Below, piece after piece: positions 28,633 to 37,619 of a stretch of 64,000 bases of DNA. How positions within the stretch are numbered: position 1 is the first letter of the stretch; each line of letters opens with the position of its first letter. A program made the translations under genes and the position numbers. Under the pieces are notes generated by a model. That model had not been told where the DNA came from and made no database searches. It was given only the letters and a program-made list of their open reading frames with translations. The stretch lies in assembly GCA_015060245.1 (NCBI GenBank), contig SUYU01000008.1, positions 1-64,000 on the forward strand, given 5' to 3'. The stretch comes from Bacteroidales bacterium. GTDB lineage: Bacteria; Bacteroidota; Bacteroidia; Bacteroidales; UBA932.

Positions 28633-30078
28633 ATGAATACTACTATTCTTTTAATCACTTTTGTGCTGTATACTTTGTTGCTGTTCTTTATTGCATGGCT
28701 TACAAGCAGGAATACCGACAGCAAGACTTACTATACAGGAAACAAGAGTTCAAACTGGTTTTTGGTTGCATTTGGAATGATTGGCTCTTCAATGTCGGGA
28801 GTATCATTCATGTCATTGCCTGGTAATGTGATCAATGAGAACTTCTATTACATGCCAATGGTATTTGGTATGTTTTTCGGCTATGCCATAATTGCCGGGC
28901 TTCTTTTGCCTCTCTATTTCAAATTGAACCTAACCTCAATTTACACCTATCTTGAACAGAGGTTCGGTTCATACAGTTACAAGACCGGTGCAACTTTCTT
29001 TATCATTTCAAGACTTTTGGGCGCGACAGTAAGGACATTCCTTGTGATTTTTGTGCTCTATAACTTTGTTCTTGAACCACTTGGCGTGCCGTTTGTTGTG
29101 GCAGCCATAATCTTTGTAGGTCTGGCAATCCTCTATACAATGAAGGGCGGTGTAAAGACCATTATCTATACAGATACAATTCAGACAACATTCATGATTG
29201 TTGCAATCGTTGTCTCTGTTTGCGTTATTTGCAACCAGTTGGACTGGAGTTTGGGTGACATGCTCAAGAATGTCCATGACAGTGATTTCTCAAACCTTTT
29301 TGACAAGGATACAGCATCTCCTACACATTGGCTCAAACGTTTCTTGAGCGGTGTGCTTATTCCTATTGCAATGACAGGCCTCGACCAGGCAATGATGCAG
29401 AAGAGTTTGAGTTGCAAGAATATCAAGGAGGCACAGAAGAATGTGATGACATCAATCCTTATGATGATTCCTATAAACCTTCTATTTGTTACTCTTGGTG
29501 CAGTGCTTGCAATCTTCATGCAGAGCCATCCTGAACTTATTGAGGCTGTAACTACTGGAGCAGGCAAATTGGAGGCCGACAAGATCTTCCCTACTGTGGC
29601 ACTTTCATTGGGACCTGTTGTTGGTGTTATCTTCTTTGTAGGTCTTATTTCTGCAGCATATCCAACTTGTGCAAACGCTTTGACATCTCTTACAACTTCA
29701 ACATGTATTGACATTGTTGGAATTGAGAAGCACAACTGGGATGACCAGAAGAAGAAGAGGGTGAGAATGAATGTGACTTATGTAATGGCAATTCTGTTTG
29801 TCCTTCTCATTGTAGCATTCAATATCCTCAAGAATGATGCTGTAATCAACATGGTTTACCAGATTGCATCATACACTTATGGTCCGCTTTTGGGATTGTT
29901 CATGTTGGGCATCCTGACTAAAGCAAAAATCAACGACAAAGTTGTTCCTTACGTTTGTGTTGCAGCACCTGTAATCTGTTATTTGATTGAGAATTTTGTA
30001 TTCAGTTTCGGATTCTCGCTAATTGCAGTCTGTGCAGCAATCACATTCTTCGGTCTGTTGATTTTCAGAAAGAAATAG
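28633..30078 (+). CDS. Sodium:solute symporter family transporter
   Basis: SSF topology; FGMIGSSMSGVSFMSLPGNV; TGLDQAMMQKSLSCKN. Confidence 0.9.
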   Translation: MNTTILLITFVLYTLLLFFIAWLTSRNTDSKTYYTGNKSSNWFLVAFGMIGSSMSGVSFMSLPGNVINENFYYMPMVFGMFFGYAIIAGLLLPLYFKLNLTSIYTYLEQRFGSYSYKTGATFFIISRLLGATVRTFLVIFVLYNFVLEPLGVPFVVAAIIFVGLAILYTMKGGVKTIIYTDTIQTTFMIVAIVVSVCVICNQLDWSLGDMLKNVHDSDFSNLFDKDTASPTHWLKRFLSGVLIPIAMTGLDQAMMQKSLSCKNIKEAQKNVMTSILMMIPINLLFVTLGAVLAIFMQSHPELIEAVTTGAGKLEADKIFPTVALSLGPVVGVIFFVGLISAAYPTCANALTSLTTSTCIDIVGIEKHNWDDQKKKRVRMNVTYVMAILFVLLIVAFNILKNDAVINMVYQIASYTYGPLLGLFMLGILTKAKINDKVVPYVCVAAPVICYLIENFVFSFGFSLIAVCAAITFFGLLIFRKK

Positions 30079-30108
30079 TTTTTCACCCTCTTTTTCGCTC
30101 TTAGAGAC

Positions 30109-30690
30109 ATGAGTCTGTTTGAACTTTTGATTCTTGCAATCAGTTTGTGTTTCGACACATTTGCAGTCTCTTTGGGCGGAGGTATGGGATTAAAGAACAA
30201 TAAATTCTCAAAGAAGGCCTTCATTATGGCCTTCTTTGGTTTTTTTCAGGCCTCGCTTCTCTTTGCCGGTTGGGCTGCAGGTGCCCTTTTTGCACCTTAT
30301 ATCATCAGATGGGACCATTGGATTGCATTCGTTATTCTTGCTTATATAGGCGGAAAAATGATAATTGAGAATATTGGTGTCAAAGAGTCAAAAGAGGAGA
30401 CCCCAACCCAGGTAAACCTTGAAAGTTTCAGGACTCTCTCAATTCTTGCCATTGCAACAAGCATTGATGCGGTTGCTGTTGGTGTAAGTCTGGCTTTTGT
30501 AGACCTTTCACTTATGCGTGTACTCTTTGTTACGCTTTTTACCTTTATTTTTACAGCCCTTGCTTCACTCGTAGGTATGGAGAGCGGGCGCAAGATAGGG
30601 GCCAGGATTGGCAAGAAGGCTACCATATTGGGAGGTGTCATTTTGTTTCTTATTGGTCTGAAAATCCTCATTGAGCATCTCTTTTTATAG
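30109..30690 (+). CDS. mntP: Manganese efflux pump MntP
   Basis: AISLCFDTFAVSLGGG; ILAIATSIDAVAVGVSLAF; LIGLKILIEHL. Confidence 0.93.
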   Translation: MSLFELLILAISLCFDTFAVSLGGGMGLKNNKFSKKAFIMAFFGFFQASLLFAGWAAGALFAPYIIRWDHWIAFVILAYIGGKMIIENIGVKESKEETPTQVNLESFRTLSILAIATSIDAVAVGVSLAFVDLSLMRVLFVTLFTFIFTALASLVGMESGRKIGARIGKKATILGGVILFLIGLKILIEHLFL

Positions 30691-30887
30691 CAAGGTCAAT
30701 TTCTCCATTTGCATCTGTTCAAATTGCTAAATAACCCCATTGGGGTGGCATCGTGTTGCTTTAATTTGCACAAATTTGTAATTCATAAGTAACTATCGGG
30801 AGAAAAAAATTATTATATTTGCAAGGATATGTGCACTTTGTCCAGGTTATAAAGTGTTAGTTAGGAACTTATTAAGGTAGAACGGGT

Positions 30888-31835
30888 ATGATTGAGATTT
30901 TCTACAAGTCTAAAGGACAGGTTCTTCCATCAAATGAGATGGCTTTGTTGAACGATTTGGGTTGGGACGATGTTCTTTGGATTGACCTGTTTGAACCTAC
31001 AGGTGAGGAGAAACGCTCGGTAGAGGAGTTCCTTGAGACAACATTGCAGAGCAGGGCCCAGGCTGAGGAGATTGAGAGTTCATCACGTTATTCAGAGACT
31101 GAAACAACAATCTTTGCCAATACCAACTTCCTTATCCCAGGTCCCGATGACTATTCGATGGAGACCGTCTCTTTCATCATTTCTGAAAGTATTCTTGTAA
31201 CTATACGTCAGGTTCCTTTGCGTACATTTACCGACATGCAGCGCAGGGTGCAACTCGCATCAAAACTCTATCCTACAGGCTATCACATTCTTGTAGCCAT
31301 TCTTGAGAACAGGATTGACCTTGATGCAGATATGATTGAGTTGATGAGCAAGGAGATTGCCCAGTTCAGCAAACGTGTAAGTGTGGGCGAGAATGTGAAT
31401 GAGGAGTTCCTTTTGGATATCAACCAGTTGCAGGAAAATACAATGCTCGTGCGTGAGAACGTGATTGACAAGCAGCGTATGATTTCTGCAATCCTCAAGA
31501 GTGACAAGTTCCCGAGGGATGTGCATACAAAACTTACGGTTGTGCTCAAGGATATTTCATCACTCTTGAACCACACCAATTTCAGTTTCGAAAGATTGGA
31601 GTATCTTCAGAACACTGTTCTGGGTCTTATCAACCTTGACCAGAACAAGATCATGAAGATTCTTACCTTTGTTTCGTTGCTTTTCATGCCACCTACACTA
31701 ATTTCTGGTATCTTCGGTATGAATGTCAACTTGCCGCTTTTGGGAAATATGTCCGATTTCTTCATTGTACTCGGTGTCATGCTTGTATCAGTTCTTGTGG
31801 CCTCGTTCCTTTTCAGAAAGAGAAAGATGCTGTAG
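30888..31835 (+). CDS. corA: Magnesium/cobalt transporter CorA family
   Basis: C-terminal FVSLLFMPPTLISGIFGMNVNLPLLG with the GMN motif and two TM helices. Confidence 0.93.
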   Translation: MIEIFYKSKGQVLPSNEMALLNDLGWDDVLWIDLFEPTGEEKRSVEEFLETTLQSRAQAEEIESSSRYSETETTIFANTNFLIPGPDDYSMETVSFIISESILVTIRQVPLRTFTDMQRRVQLASKLYPTGYHILVAILENRIDLDADMIELMSKEIAQFSKRVSVGENVNEEFLLDINQLQENTMLVRENVIDKQRMISAILKSDKFPRDVHTKLTVVLKDISSLLNHTNFSFERLEYLQNTVLGLINLDQNKIMKILTFVSLLFMPPTLISGIFGMNVNLPLLGNMSDFFIVLGVMLVSVLVASFLFRKRKML

Positions 31836-31843
31836 AGATATTT

Positions 31844-31901
31844 AAAGTCCTTTATTTCTAAAGATTCACTTGATATTGGATTTGAAGTGATAAAGGGCTT
31901 T
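31844..31901 (+). terminator. Long hairpin downstream of corA
   Basis: AAAGTCCTTTA (31844-31854) / TAAAGGGCTTT (31891-31901), inner TCACTT/AAGTGA, followed by GTTTTA. Confidence 0.55.
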
Positions 31902-32010
31902 GTTTTATACCATAGGGGTATGCCTCATCCGTTTAGAACGTAGAGTGTCTGGATTCTTGAGAGAGAATCATTACACGATGTGAAACGCCCCTTCTCTTTT
32001 TTTTAATTAT

Positions 32011-32208
32011 CTATTGAGATTCTTGGTTCTTGAGTTTCTCTTCGGCTAACCTGAGCAGATTCAGTTCCCTGTTCAACCATTTCTTGGGATCTGATCGTCT
32101 GATCTCTGCCATTTTGCTTATTATATCTTCTGGCAATCTTATTGCCATGTATATCTCGTCAGGTCCCTCTCCTTGACTTAAATAAACTTTCTTGAGTTGC
32201 TTGTCCAT
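32011..32208 (-). CDS. Small hypothetical protein (65 aa)
   Basis: MDKQLKKVYLSQGEGPDEIYMAIRLPEDIISKMAEIRRSDPKKWLNRELNLLRLAEEKLKNQESQ; charged, helical, coding-like composition. Confidence 0.5.
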   Translation of the reverse strand: MDKQLKKVYLSQGEGPDEIYMAIRLPEDIISKMAEIRRSDPKKWLNRELNLLRLAEEKLKNQESQ

Positions 32209-32640
32209 TATTTTCTTTGGTTATAAAAGATAATATTAAATAATTTGTAGCGCGTATTTTGGTTTTAGAAAGTATGCAAAGTTAGCATTAGATTATACTT
32301 TTTGGATTCTAAATGAAATAAATTTCAAACTTAAATTCCTTTATGATCATTTGCTTTAAAATTTAATTTGCTAACTTTGTGTCTGAATGAGTTTTGTGTT
32401 ATCAATGCGAATGGGACTGTAGAGGTCTACTGTATTGAGTCAATCTGAAACTATTTATCTCAATCCTGATGTTCAACGTCAGCGGGATTGGTCCGCTGTT
32501 TGATTATCCGGATTGAGAATTTTTTACCTATAGTATAGGTCTTGGTTTTGCACATTTGTTGCCTTTTATGTCTATCATTTTTAATGATATAAGGAAGATG
32601 ATATGTAGATTTGAGTAATTTTATTTTCTTTGTAGGCGGA

Positions 32641-32829
32641 TTATTGAGCGTATTGCAGAGGAGCAGTGCCATTCTGCATGCCGAAAGGTTCAGGATTGAT
32701 GTCCATACTACCACCTGATGCGCTCATTTCTCCGTACTGGTCATTCTCTTGCGTAGGAAGGAGGTCCGGCAGACCATTATGGTTTTCAGTTAAGTGCACG
32801 TCAGAACTGTTGGTGAATGACTTTAATAA
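32641..32829 (-). pseudogene. C-terminal coding remnant, unidentified
   Basis: Start-less frame LLKSFTNSSDVHLTENHNGLPDLLPTQENDQYGEMSASGGSMDINPEPFGMQNGTAPLQYAQ* has protein-like composition. Confidence 0.3.
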
Positions 32830-32959
32830 TTAATCGCGCTTCAGCGTTAAGCAACTTTCACCGCTTTAATGGGAGTTTGTGGCTTAGAGGCATCAGTTGC
32901 GGTATCTGATAGAATCGGTTCGCTCAATTCTGCGATTGTTTTATTTTCCCGCCAGGAAA

Positions 32960-33152
32960 CAAATGAAAATGTGCAGTAAATCAGAAACATTTATTACTGC
33001 CATCAAGTCCTCTTTTGATGGTACAATACTGTCATTGATTGATGTTGTGTGATAGCCATTCAGTCCGTTGCTTGGCAGCAGGTCATAAGCAGGAGCAAAG
33101 TGCCAATCCCCGTCTTTGCATATAAAAGCAAAGTTTTTGGCTGTAATATCAC
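32960..33152 (-). pseudogene. HipA-like kinase C-terminal remnant
   Basis: Frame reads EKISDITAKNFAFICKDGDWHFAPAYDLLPSNGLNGYHTTSINDSIVPSKEDLMAVINVSDL, resembling the HipA C-terminal (KNFAFI..DG.W..APAYDL..S.G.NG.HTT). The N-terminal part is missing; it abuts the POT gene 3' end. Confidence 0.65.
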
Positions 33153-34454
33153 TTATTTTTTCCTGTTCACAATCTTGTTGTACAGCAGCAGTCCTACGAT
33201 GCTCAATACTCCAATGCCGCTGAAGATGAGCCATAGGAGTTGTGGCTGGTTCATCTGCTCAACTATTTTCTGGTAAAGGCTTGCTCCAAGGAATGAACCG
33301 ATTGAACTTCCGATTACGCCATAAAGGAAGGAGTATCCCATATATAGAGCCTTTTTGTCGGGAGGGGCAATAATACCAATATATGAGAGGAATTTTGGAT
33401 GTGTGGTCATCTCTCCAAGTGTGAAGATGATGAGTCCTGCAATGAAGATCCAAGGAGTGCTTCCGAGGCTCAAAATGAACATTCCAAGAGTTCCGCAGCC
33501 TATACCCATAATCATTGTCGGTAGGGCAGGCCATTTCTGTACAAGTTTTGACACTATAAGTTGAAGGCAGATGATTACACCAGCATTAATTACTGTAACG
33601 TGCTCTGTATCAAATTTCCAACTTGGGTCTGCGACAAAAATAGAGAGGAAGGAGTTTACCGCATCATTTACAGGAGTCATGTCGACATGCTCTTTAAGAT
33701 ACCAAAGAACAGTACCGTACATCTGGAAATAGAGAATCCAGAAGCCTGAATACAAGAATATCAGAACAATGAACTTTACATCCTTAAGCACCTCCACAAT
33801 TCCTACAAAGAGTTTTTTGAGGCTTTGTCCCACAGATTCGCCGCCAAGTTTTTTCTGAAGTTCAAGGTTGGCTTTTGGCTCCCTGTATATGAATGTGTTT
33901 ATAAACATGAGTATGCAGCCTACAGCCGCAGCCATATAGAAAATGTAGTGGTATCCTTGTGCTTTCAGCATAGGAACAAGGATAAGCGGTACAAGGAATG
34001 CTCCAAGGTTAATTGACCAGTAGAATATTCCAAAACCAAGAGTTGAGTTCTCTTCTGTGGTAGATTTTGCAATTGTGCCTGATATTACAGGTTTGAAGAA
34101 GCCGGCGCCAACGGCCATAAGAAGAAGTGATGCAAATACCGGTATGTATGATTCTGTGATTGCTGTAAGAAAATAGCCTCCTGTTATGCAGGTAAATGCA
34201 AAGAACAGGATTCTTCTGTATCCGAAGCGGTCTGCGATACCTCCTGCTATAATGGGAAGGAAATAGAGCAGGGGTTGTATTGTACCCATAATGGTTCCTG
34301 CCTGTGCTTTGGAGAAGCCTAATCCGCCCTCGTCGCCGCTGATTACAAGATATACAGAAAGGACAGACAATACTCCATAGTATGCTCCCCTCTCAAAAAA
34401 TTCCATGATTATTGCAACCCAAAAGTTGCGCTCAAAACCTTTGTTGTCTTTCAT
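33153..34454 (-). CDS. POT family peptide MFS transporter
   Basis: NFWVAIIMEFFERGAYYGVLSVLSVYLV; MAVGAGFFKPVISGTIA; POT family motifs. Confidence 0.9.
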   Translation of the reverse strand: MKDNKGFERNFWVAIIMEFFERGAYYGVLSVLSVYLVISGDEGGLGFSKAQAGTIMGTIQPLLYFLPIIAGGIADRFGYRRILFFAFTCITGGYFLTAITESYIPVFASLLLMAVGAGFFKPVISGTIAKSTTEENSTLGFGIFYWSINLGAFLVPLILVPMLKAQGYHYIFYMAAAVGCILMFINTFIYREPKANLELQKKLGGESVGQSLKKLFVGIVEVLKDVKFIVLIFLYSGFWILYFQMYGTVLWYLKEHVDMTPVNDAVNSFLSIFVADPSWKFDTEHVTVINAGVIICLQLIVSKLVQKWPALPTMIMGIGCGTLGMFILSLGSTPWIFIAGLIIFTLGEMTTHPKFLSYIGIIAPPDKKALYMGYSFLYGVIGSSIGSFLGASLYQKIVEQMNQPQLLWLIFSGIGVLSIVGLLLYNKIVNRKK

Positions 34455-34702
34455 TCCGTTAAATTTAGATTTGTAAAATTGTCTTCCCGACGGTATTGGC
34501 GGATACTCTCACTTCACTTTTGCAATTTCTTGAAATGCTGTTTTTTATATCCAGTTGTCGGGAATGCAAAGATATGTATAAAATTGGAATAAAATATATT
34601 GAAAATATTTGGATAACTGCTCAATAATCACTACTTTCGCGCACTCAAAATTTTTGAGTCTATAAATAATGTTTAACCCACTTATTTTTAACAATTTAAA
34701 CA

Positions 34703-36610
34703 ATGAGTAAAGAAAATCAGATTATTGACGCAGAGGAGCCAGTAGTTGCTTCAGTGCGCAAAGAAGAGTCAATGGAGGCTTTTGTAGAGGAGACTCCTGC
34801 GATTGTAGACGCAACTAAAAAACGTAAAAGCAATGCATCTGTTGCTGTTGACAAGTTCGACTGGGATGCTTTTGAGAGCGGTACTGAGTACGGTGTATCA
34901 AGAGAGGAGGTTGAGCAGCAGTATAGCCAGACTCTTTCTACAGTTATAGAGAATGAGGTTGTTGAGGGTACAGTAGTTGCCATCAGCAAGAGAGAGGTTT
35001 TGGTTAACATCGGTTACAAGAGCGAGGGTATCATTGCAATTAGCGAGTTCAGATATAACCCAGAGTTGGCAGTAGGCGACAAAGTAGAGGTATACGTTGA
35101 GAATGCTGAGGACAAAAAAGGCCAACTTATCCTTTCACACAAAAAAGCACGTTCATTCCGCTCATGGGATAGAGTTAATGAGGCATTTGACAAAGATGAG
35201 ATCGTTAAGGGTTACATCAAGTGCCGCACTAAGGGTGGTATGATCGTAGACGTATTTGGAATTGAGGCGTTCTTGCCTGGTTCACAAATCGACGTTAAAC
35301 CTATCCGTGACTACGATATCTTTGTCAACAAGACAATGGAGTTCAAGATTGTTAAGATCAACCATGAGTTCCGTAACGTTGTTGTATCACACAAAGCACT
35401 TATCGAGGCAGAACTTGAGGCTCAGAAAGCAGACATTATCGGCAAACTTGAGAAGGGTCAGGTTCTTGAGGGTACAGTTAAGAACATCACTTCATACGGT
35501 GTGTTCATTGATCTTGGCGGTGTTGACGGCCTTATCCACATCACTGACTTGTCATGGGGCAGAATCAACCATCCAGAGGAGGTTGTTAAACTTGACGAGA
35601 AGATCAACGTTGTTATCCTTGACTTCGATGACACAAAGAAACGTATCGCTCTTGGTCTAAAACAACTTACTGCTCATCCTTGGGACAACTTGGATGCTAA
35701 CTTGAACGTTGGTGACAAAGTTAAAGGTAAAGTAGTTGTTCTTGCTGACTACGGTGCATTCATCGAGATCCAGCCAGGTGTAGAGGGTCTTATCCACGTA
35801 TCTGAGATGTCATGGTCTTCTCACTTGAGAAGCGCACAGGACTTCTTGAAAGTAGGTGACGAGGTAGAGGCTTGTATTCTTACCCTTGACAGAGAGGAGA
35901 GAAAGATGTCTCTTGGCATCAAACAATTGAAAGCAGATCCATGGGCTACTATCGTTGAGAAATATCCTGCAGGTTCAAAACACAATGCAATTGTAAGAAA
36001 CTTCACTAACTTTGGCGTATTCGTTGAGTTGGAGGAGGGTGTTGACGGTTTAGTACACATCAGCGACCTTTCTTGGACCAAGAAGGTTAAACATCCTTCA
36101 GAGTTCACTTCAATCGGCGAGAACCTTGAGGTTGTAGTTCTTGAGATCGATCAGGAGAACAGAAGATTGAGCCTTGGTCACAAACAACTTGAGGAGAATC
36201 CTTGGGATGTATTTGAGACTATCTTCACTGTAGGTTCAGTTCACGAGGGTACTATCACTTCATTCAATGATAAGGGTGCTACTGTTGCCCTAGAGTATGG
36301 TATCGAGGGTTTTGCTCCTGCAAAAGCACTTGTTAAAGAGGACGGTACTACTGCTAAAGCAGAGGAGAAGTTGGAGTTCAAAGTAATTGAGTTCAACAAA
36401 TCAAACAAGAAAATTGTTCTTTCTCACTCAAGAATTGCAGAGGATGTAAAGAAAGAGGCTGAGGTTAAAGAGAGCAAGGAGAAGGCTGCAGAGGTAGAGT
36501 CTACTCAGAAAGCAGTTAAGAAGATCAAAGCAAACATTGAGAAGACTACTCTTGGTGACATTGATGCTCTTGCTGCACTAAAAAGCGAAATGGAAAAATC
36601 TTCAAAATAA
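34703..36610 (+). CDS. rpsA: 30S ribosomal protein S1
   Basis: Six S1 repeats (GTVKNITSYGVFIDLGGVDGLIHITDLSWGRINHPEE...). Confidence 0.97.
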   Translation: MSKENQIIDAEEPVVASVRKEESMEAFVEETPAIVDATKKRKSNASVAVDKFDWDAFESGTEYGVSREEVEQQYSQTLSTVIENEVVEGTVVAISKREVLVNIGYKSEGIIAISEFRYNPELAVGDKVEVYVENAEDKKGQLILSHKKARSFRSWDRVNEAFDKDEIVKGYIKCRTKGGMIVDVFGIEAFLPGSQIDVKPIRDYDIFVNKTMEFKIVKINHEFRNVVVSHKALIEAELEAQKADIIGKLEKGQVLEGTVKNITSYGVFIDLGGVDGLIHITDLSWGRINHPEEVVKLDEKINVVILDFDDTKKRIALGLKQLTAHPWDNLDANLNVGDKVKGKVVVLADYGAFIEIQPGVEGLIHVSEMSWSSHLRSAQDFLKVGDEVEACILTLDREERKMSLGIKQLKADPWATIVEKYPAGSKHNAIVRNFTNFGVFVELEEGVDGLVHISDLSWTKKVKHPSEFTSIGENLEVVVLEIDQENRRLSLGHKQLEENPWDVFETIFTVGSVHEGTITSFNDKGATVALEYGIEGFAPAKALVKEDGTTAKAEEKLEFKVIEFNKSNKKIVLSHSRIAEDVKKEAEVKESKEKAAEVESTQKAVKKIKANIEKTTLGDIDALAALKSEMEKSSK

Positions 36611-36613
36611 TTG

Positions 36614-37567
36614 ATGGAATTTTCTTTTATGACATTGGGGACGGCTTCGGCCCTCCCCACTGCCAATAGATACCCAAGCGCTCACATCCTTACGGTTCGT
36701 GAGCGTTTGTTTTTGATAGACTGCGGAGAGGGAGCCCAGATGCAGTTGAGAAAGGCAGGGGTATCAATTGCCAGAATAGACAATATTTTTATATCACATT
36801 TGCACGGAGACCATATTTTTGGCCTCTTCGGGCTTCTTTCCACATTGGCAATGATGGGAAGGAGTGCTCCTTTGTATGTATATGCACCATATAGGATGGA
36901 GGTTATACTTGAGTTTTTCAAGGAGCATTTTGGAGAGGGAATCAAATATGATATAATCCACAAACCTGTCAGATGCCAGGAACCAAGGATGATTCTTGAT
37001 ATGAATAATCTTGAGGTGTACGCTTTTCCATTGCAGCATAGGGGAGAGACTTACGGATATCTCTTCAAGGAGAAGTTGCCGCAAAGAAATATCCACAAAC
37101 ATCTGATTGAGCCATATAAATTGGGGCTCTATGAGATTGCGCGCCTCAAGGAGGGGGAGAATGTTACACGAACAGTATCAGAAGGCGGCATTGAGTATCA
37201 ACAGGTGCTTGAATCGGAGGAATTTACCTATTTGCCTTATCAGCCAAGGTCTTTTGCCTATTGTTCCGATACAGCCCCTTTTGATGAACTGGCAGATTGG
37301 GTCAAGGGTGCAGACCTTCTTTATCATGAGGCGACGTATGGTTCGGAATTGAAGGAAATGGCAACCAAAACCTTCCATTCAACTGCAGAGGATGCGGCAA
37401 GGTGTGCAAAGGAGGCGGCTGTCGGGAAGTTGGTTATAGGTCACTATTCCTCAAGATACAAAAGCATTGATTCACTTGTAGATCAGGCAAAGGAGATCTT
37501 TGCTGATACTTTTCCTGCAAAAGAGGGCACCAAATTTGATATACCACTTAAAAAATCAAACATATAG
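36614..37567 (+). CDS. rnz: Ribonuclease Z
   Basis: LGTASALPTANRYPSAHIL; DNIFISHLHGDHIFGLFGLLST; metallo-beta-lactamase fold. Confidence 0.95.
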   Translation: MEFSFMTLGTASALPTANRYPSAHILTVRERLFLIDCGEGAQMQLRKAGVSIARIDNIFISHLHGDHIFGLFGLLSTLAMMGRSAPLYVYAPYRMEVILEFFKEHFGEGIKYDIIHKPVRCQEPRMILDMNNLEVYAFPLQHRGETYGYLFKEKLPQRNIHKHLIEPYKLGLYEIARLKEGENVTRTVSEGGIEYQQVLESEEFTYLPYQPRSFAYCSDTAPFDELADWVKGADLLYHEATYGSELKEMATKTFHSTAEDAARCAKEAAVGKLVIGHYSSRYKSIDSLVDQAKEIFADTFPAKEGTKFDIPLKKSNI

Positions 37568-37619
37568 TAACCTTGACGGTTATTATGTTGTGGATATATG
37601 TTGTACAAAAGATTTTGAT

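Noticed and set aside
32460-32714. Minus ORF MVVWTSILNLSACRMALLLCNTLNN...
   Set aside because: Lacks coding character and overlaps the more protein-like frame at 32641-32829; probably a chance ORF in decayed DNA.
37500-37619. N-terminal extension of the S41 peptidase overlapping rnz
   Set aside because: Extension MLILFLQKRAPNLIYHLKNQTYSNLDGYYVVDICCTKDFD overlaps the conserved rnz 3' end; ATG 37620 precedes a plausible signal sequence.
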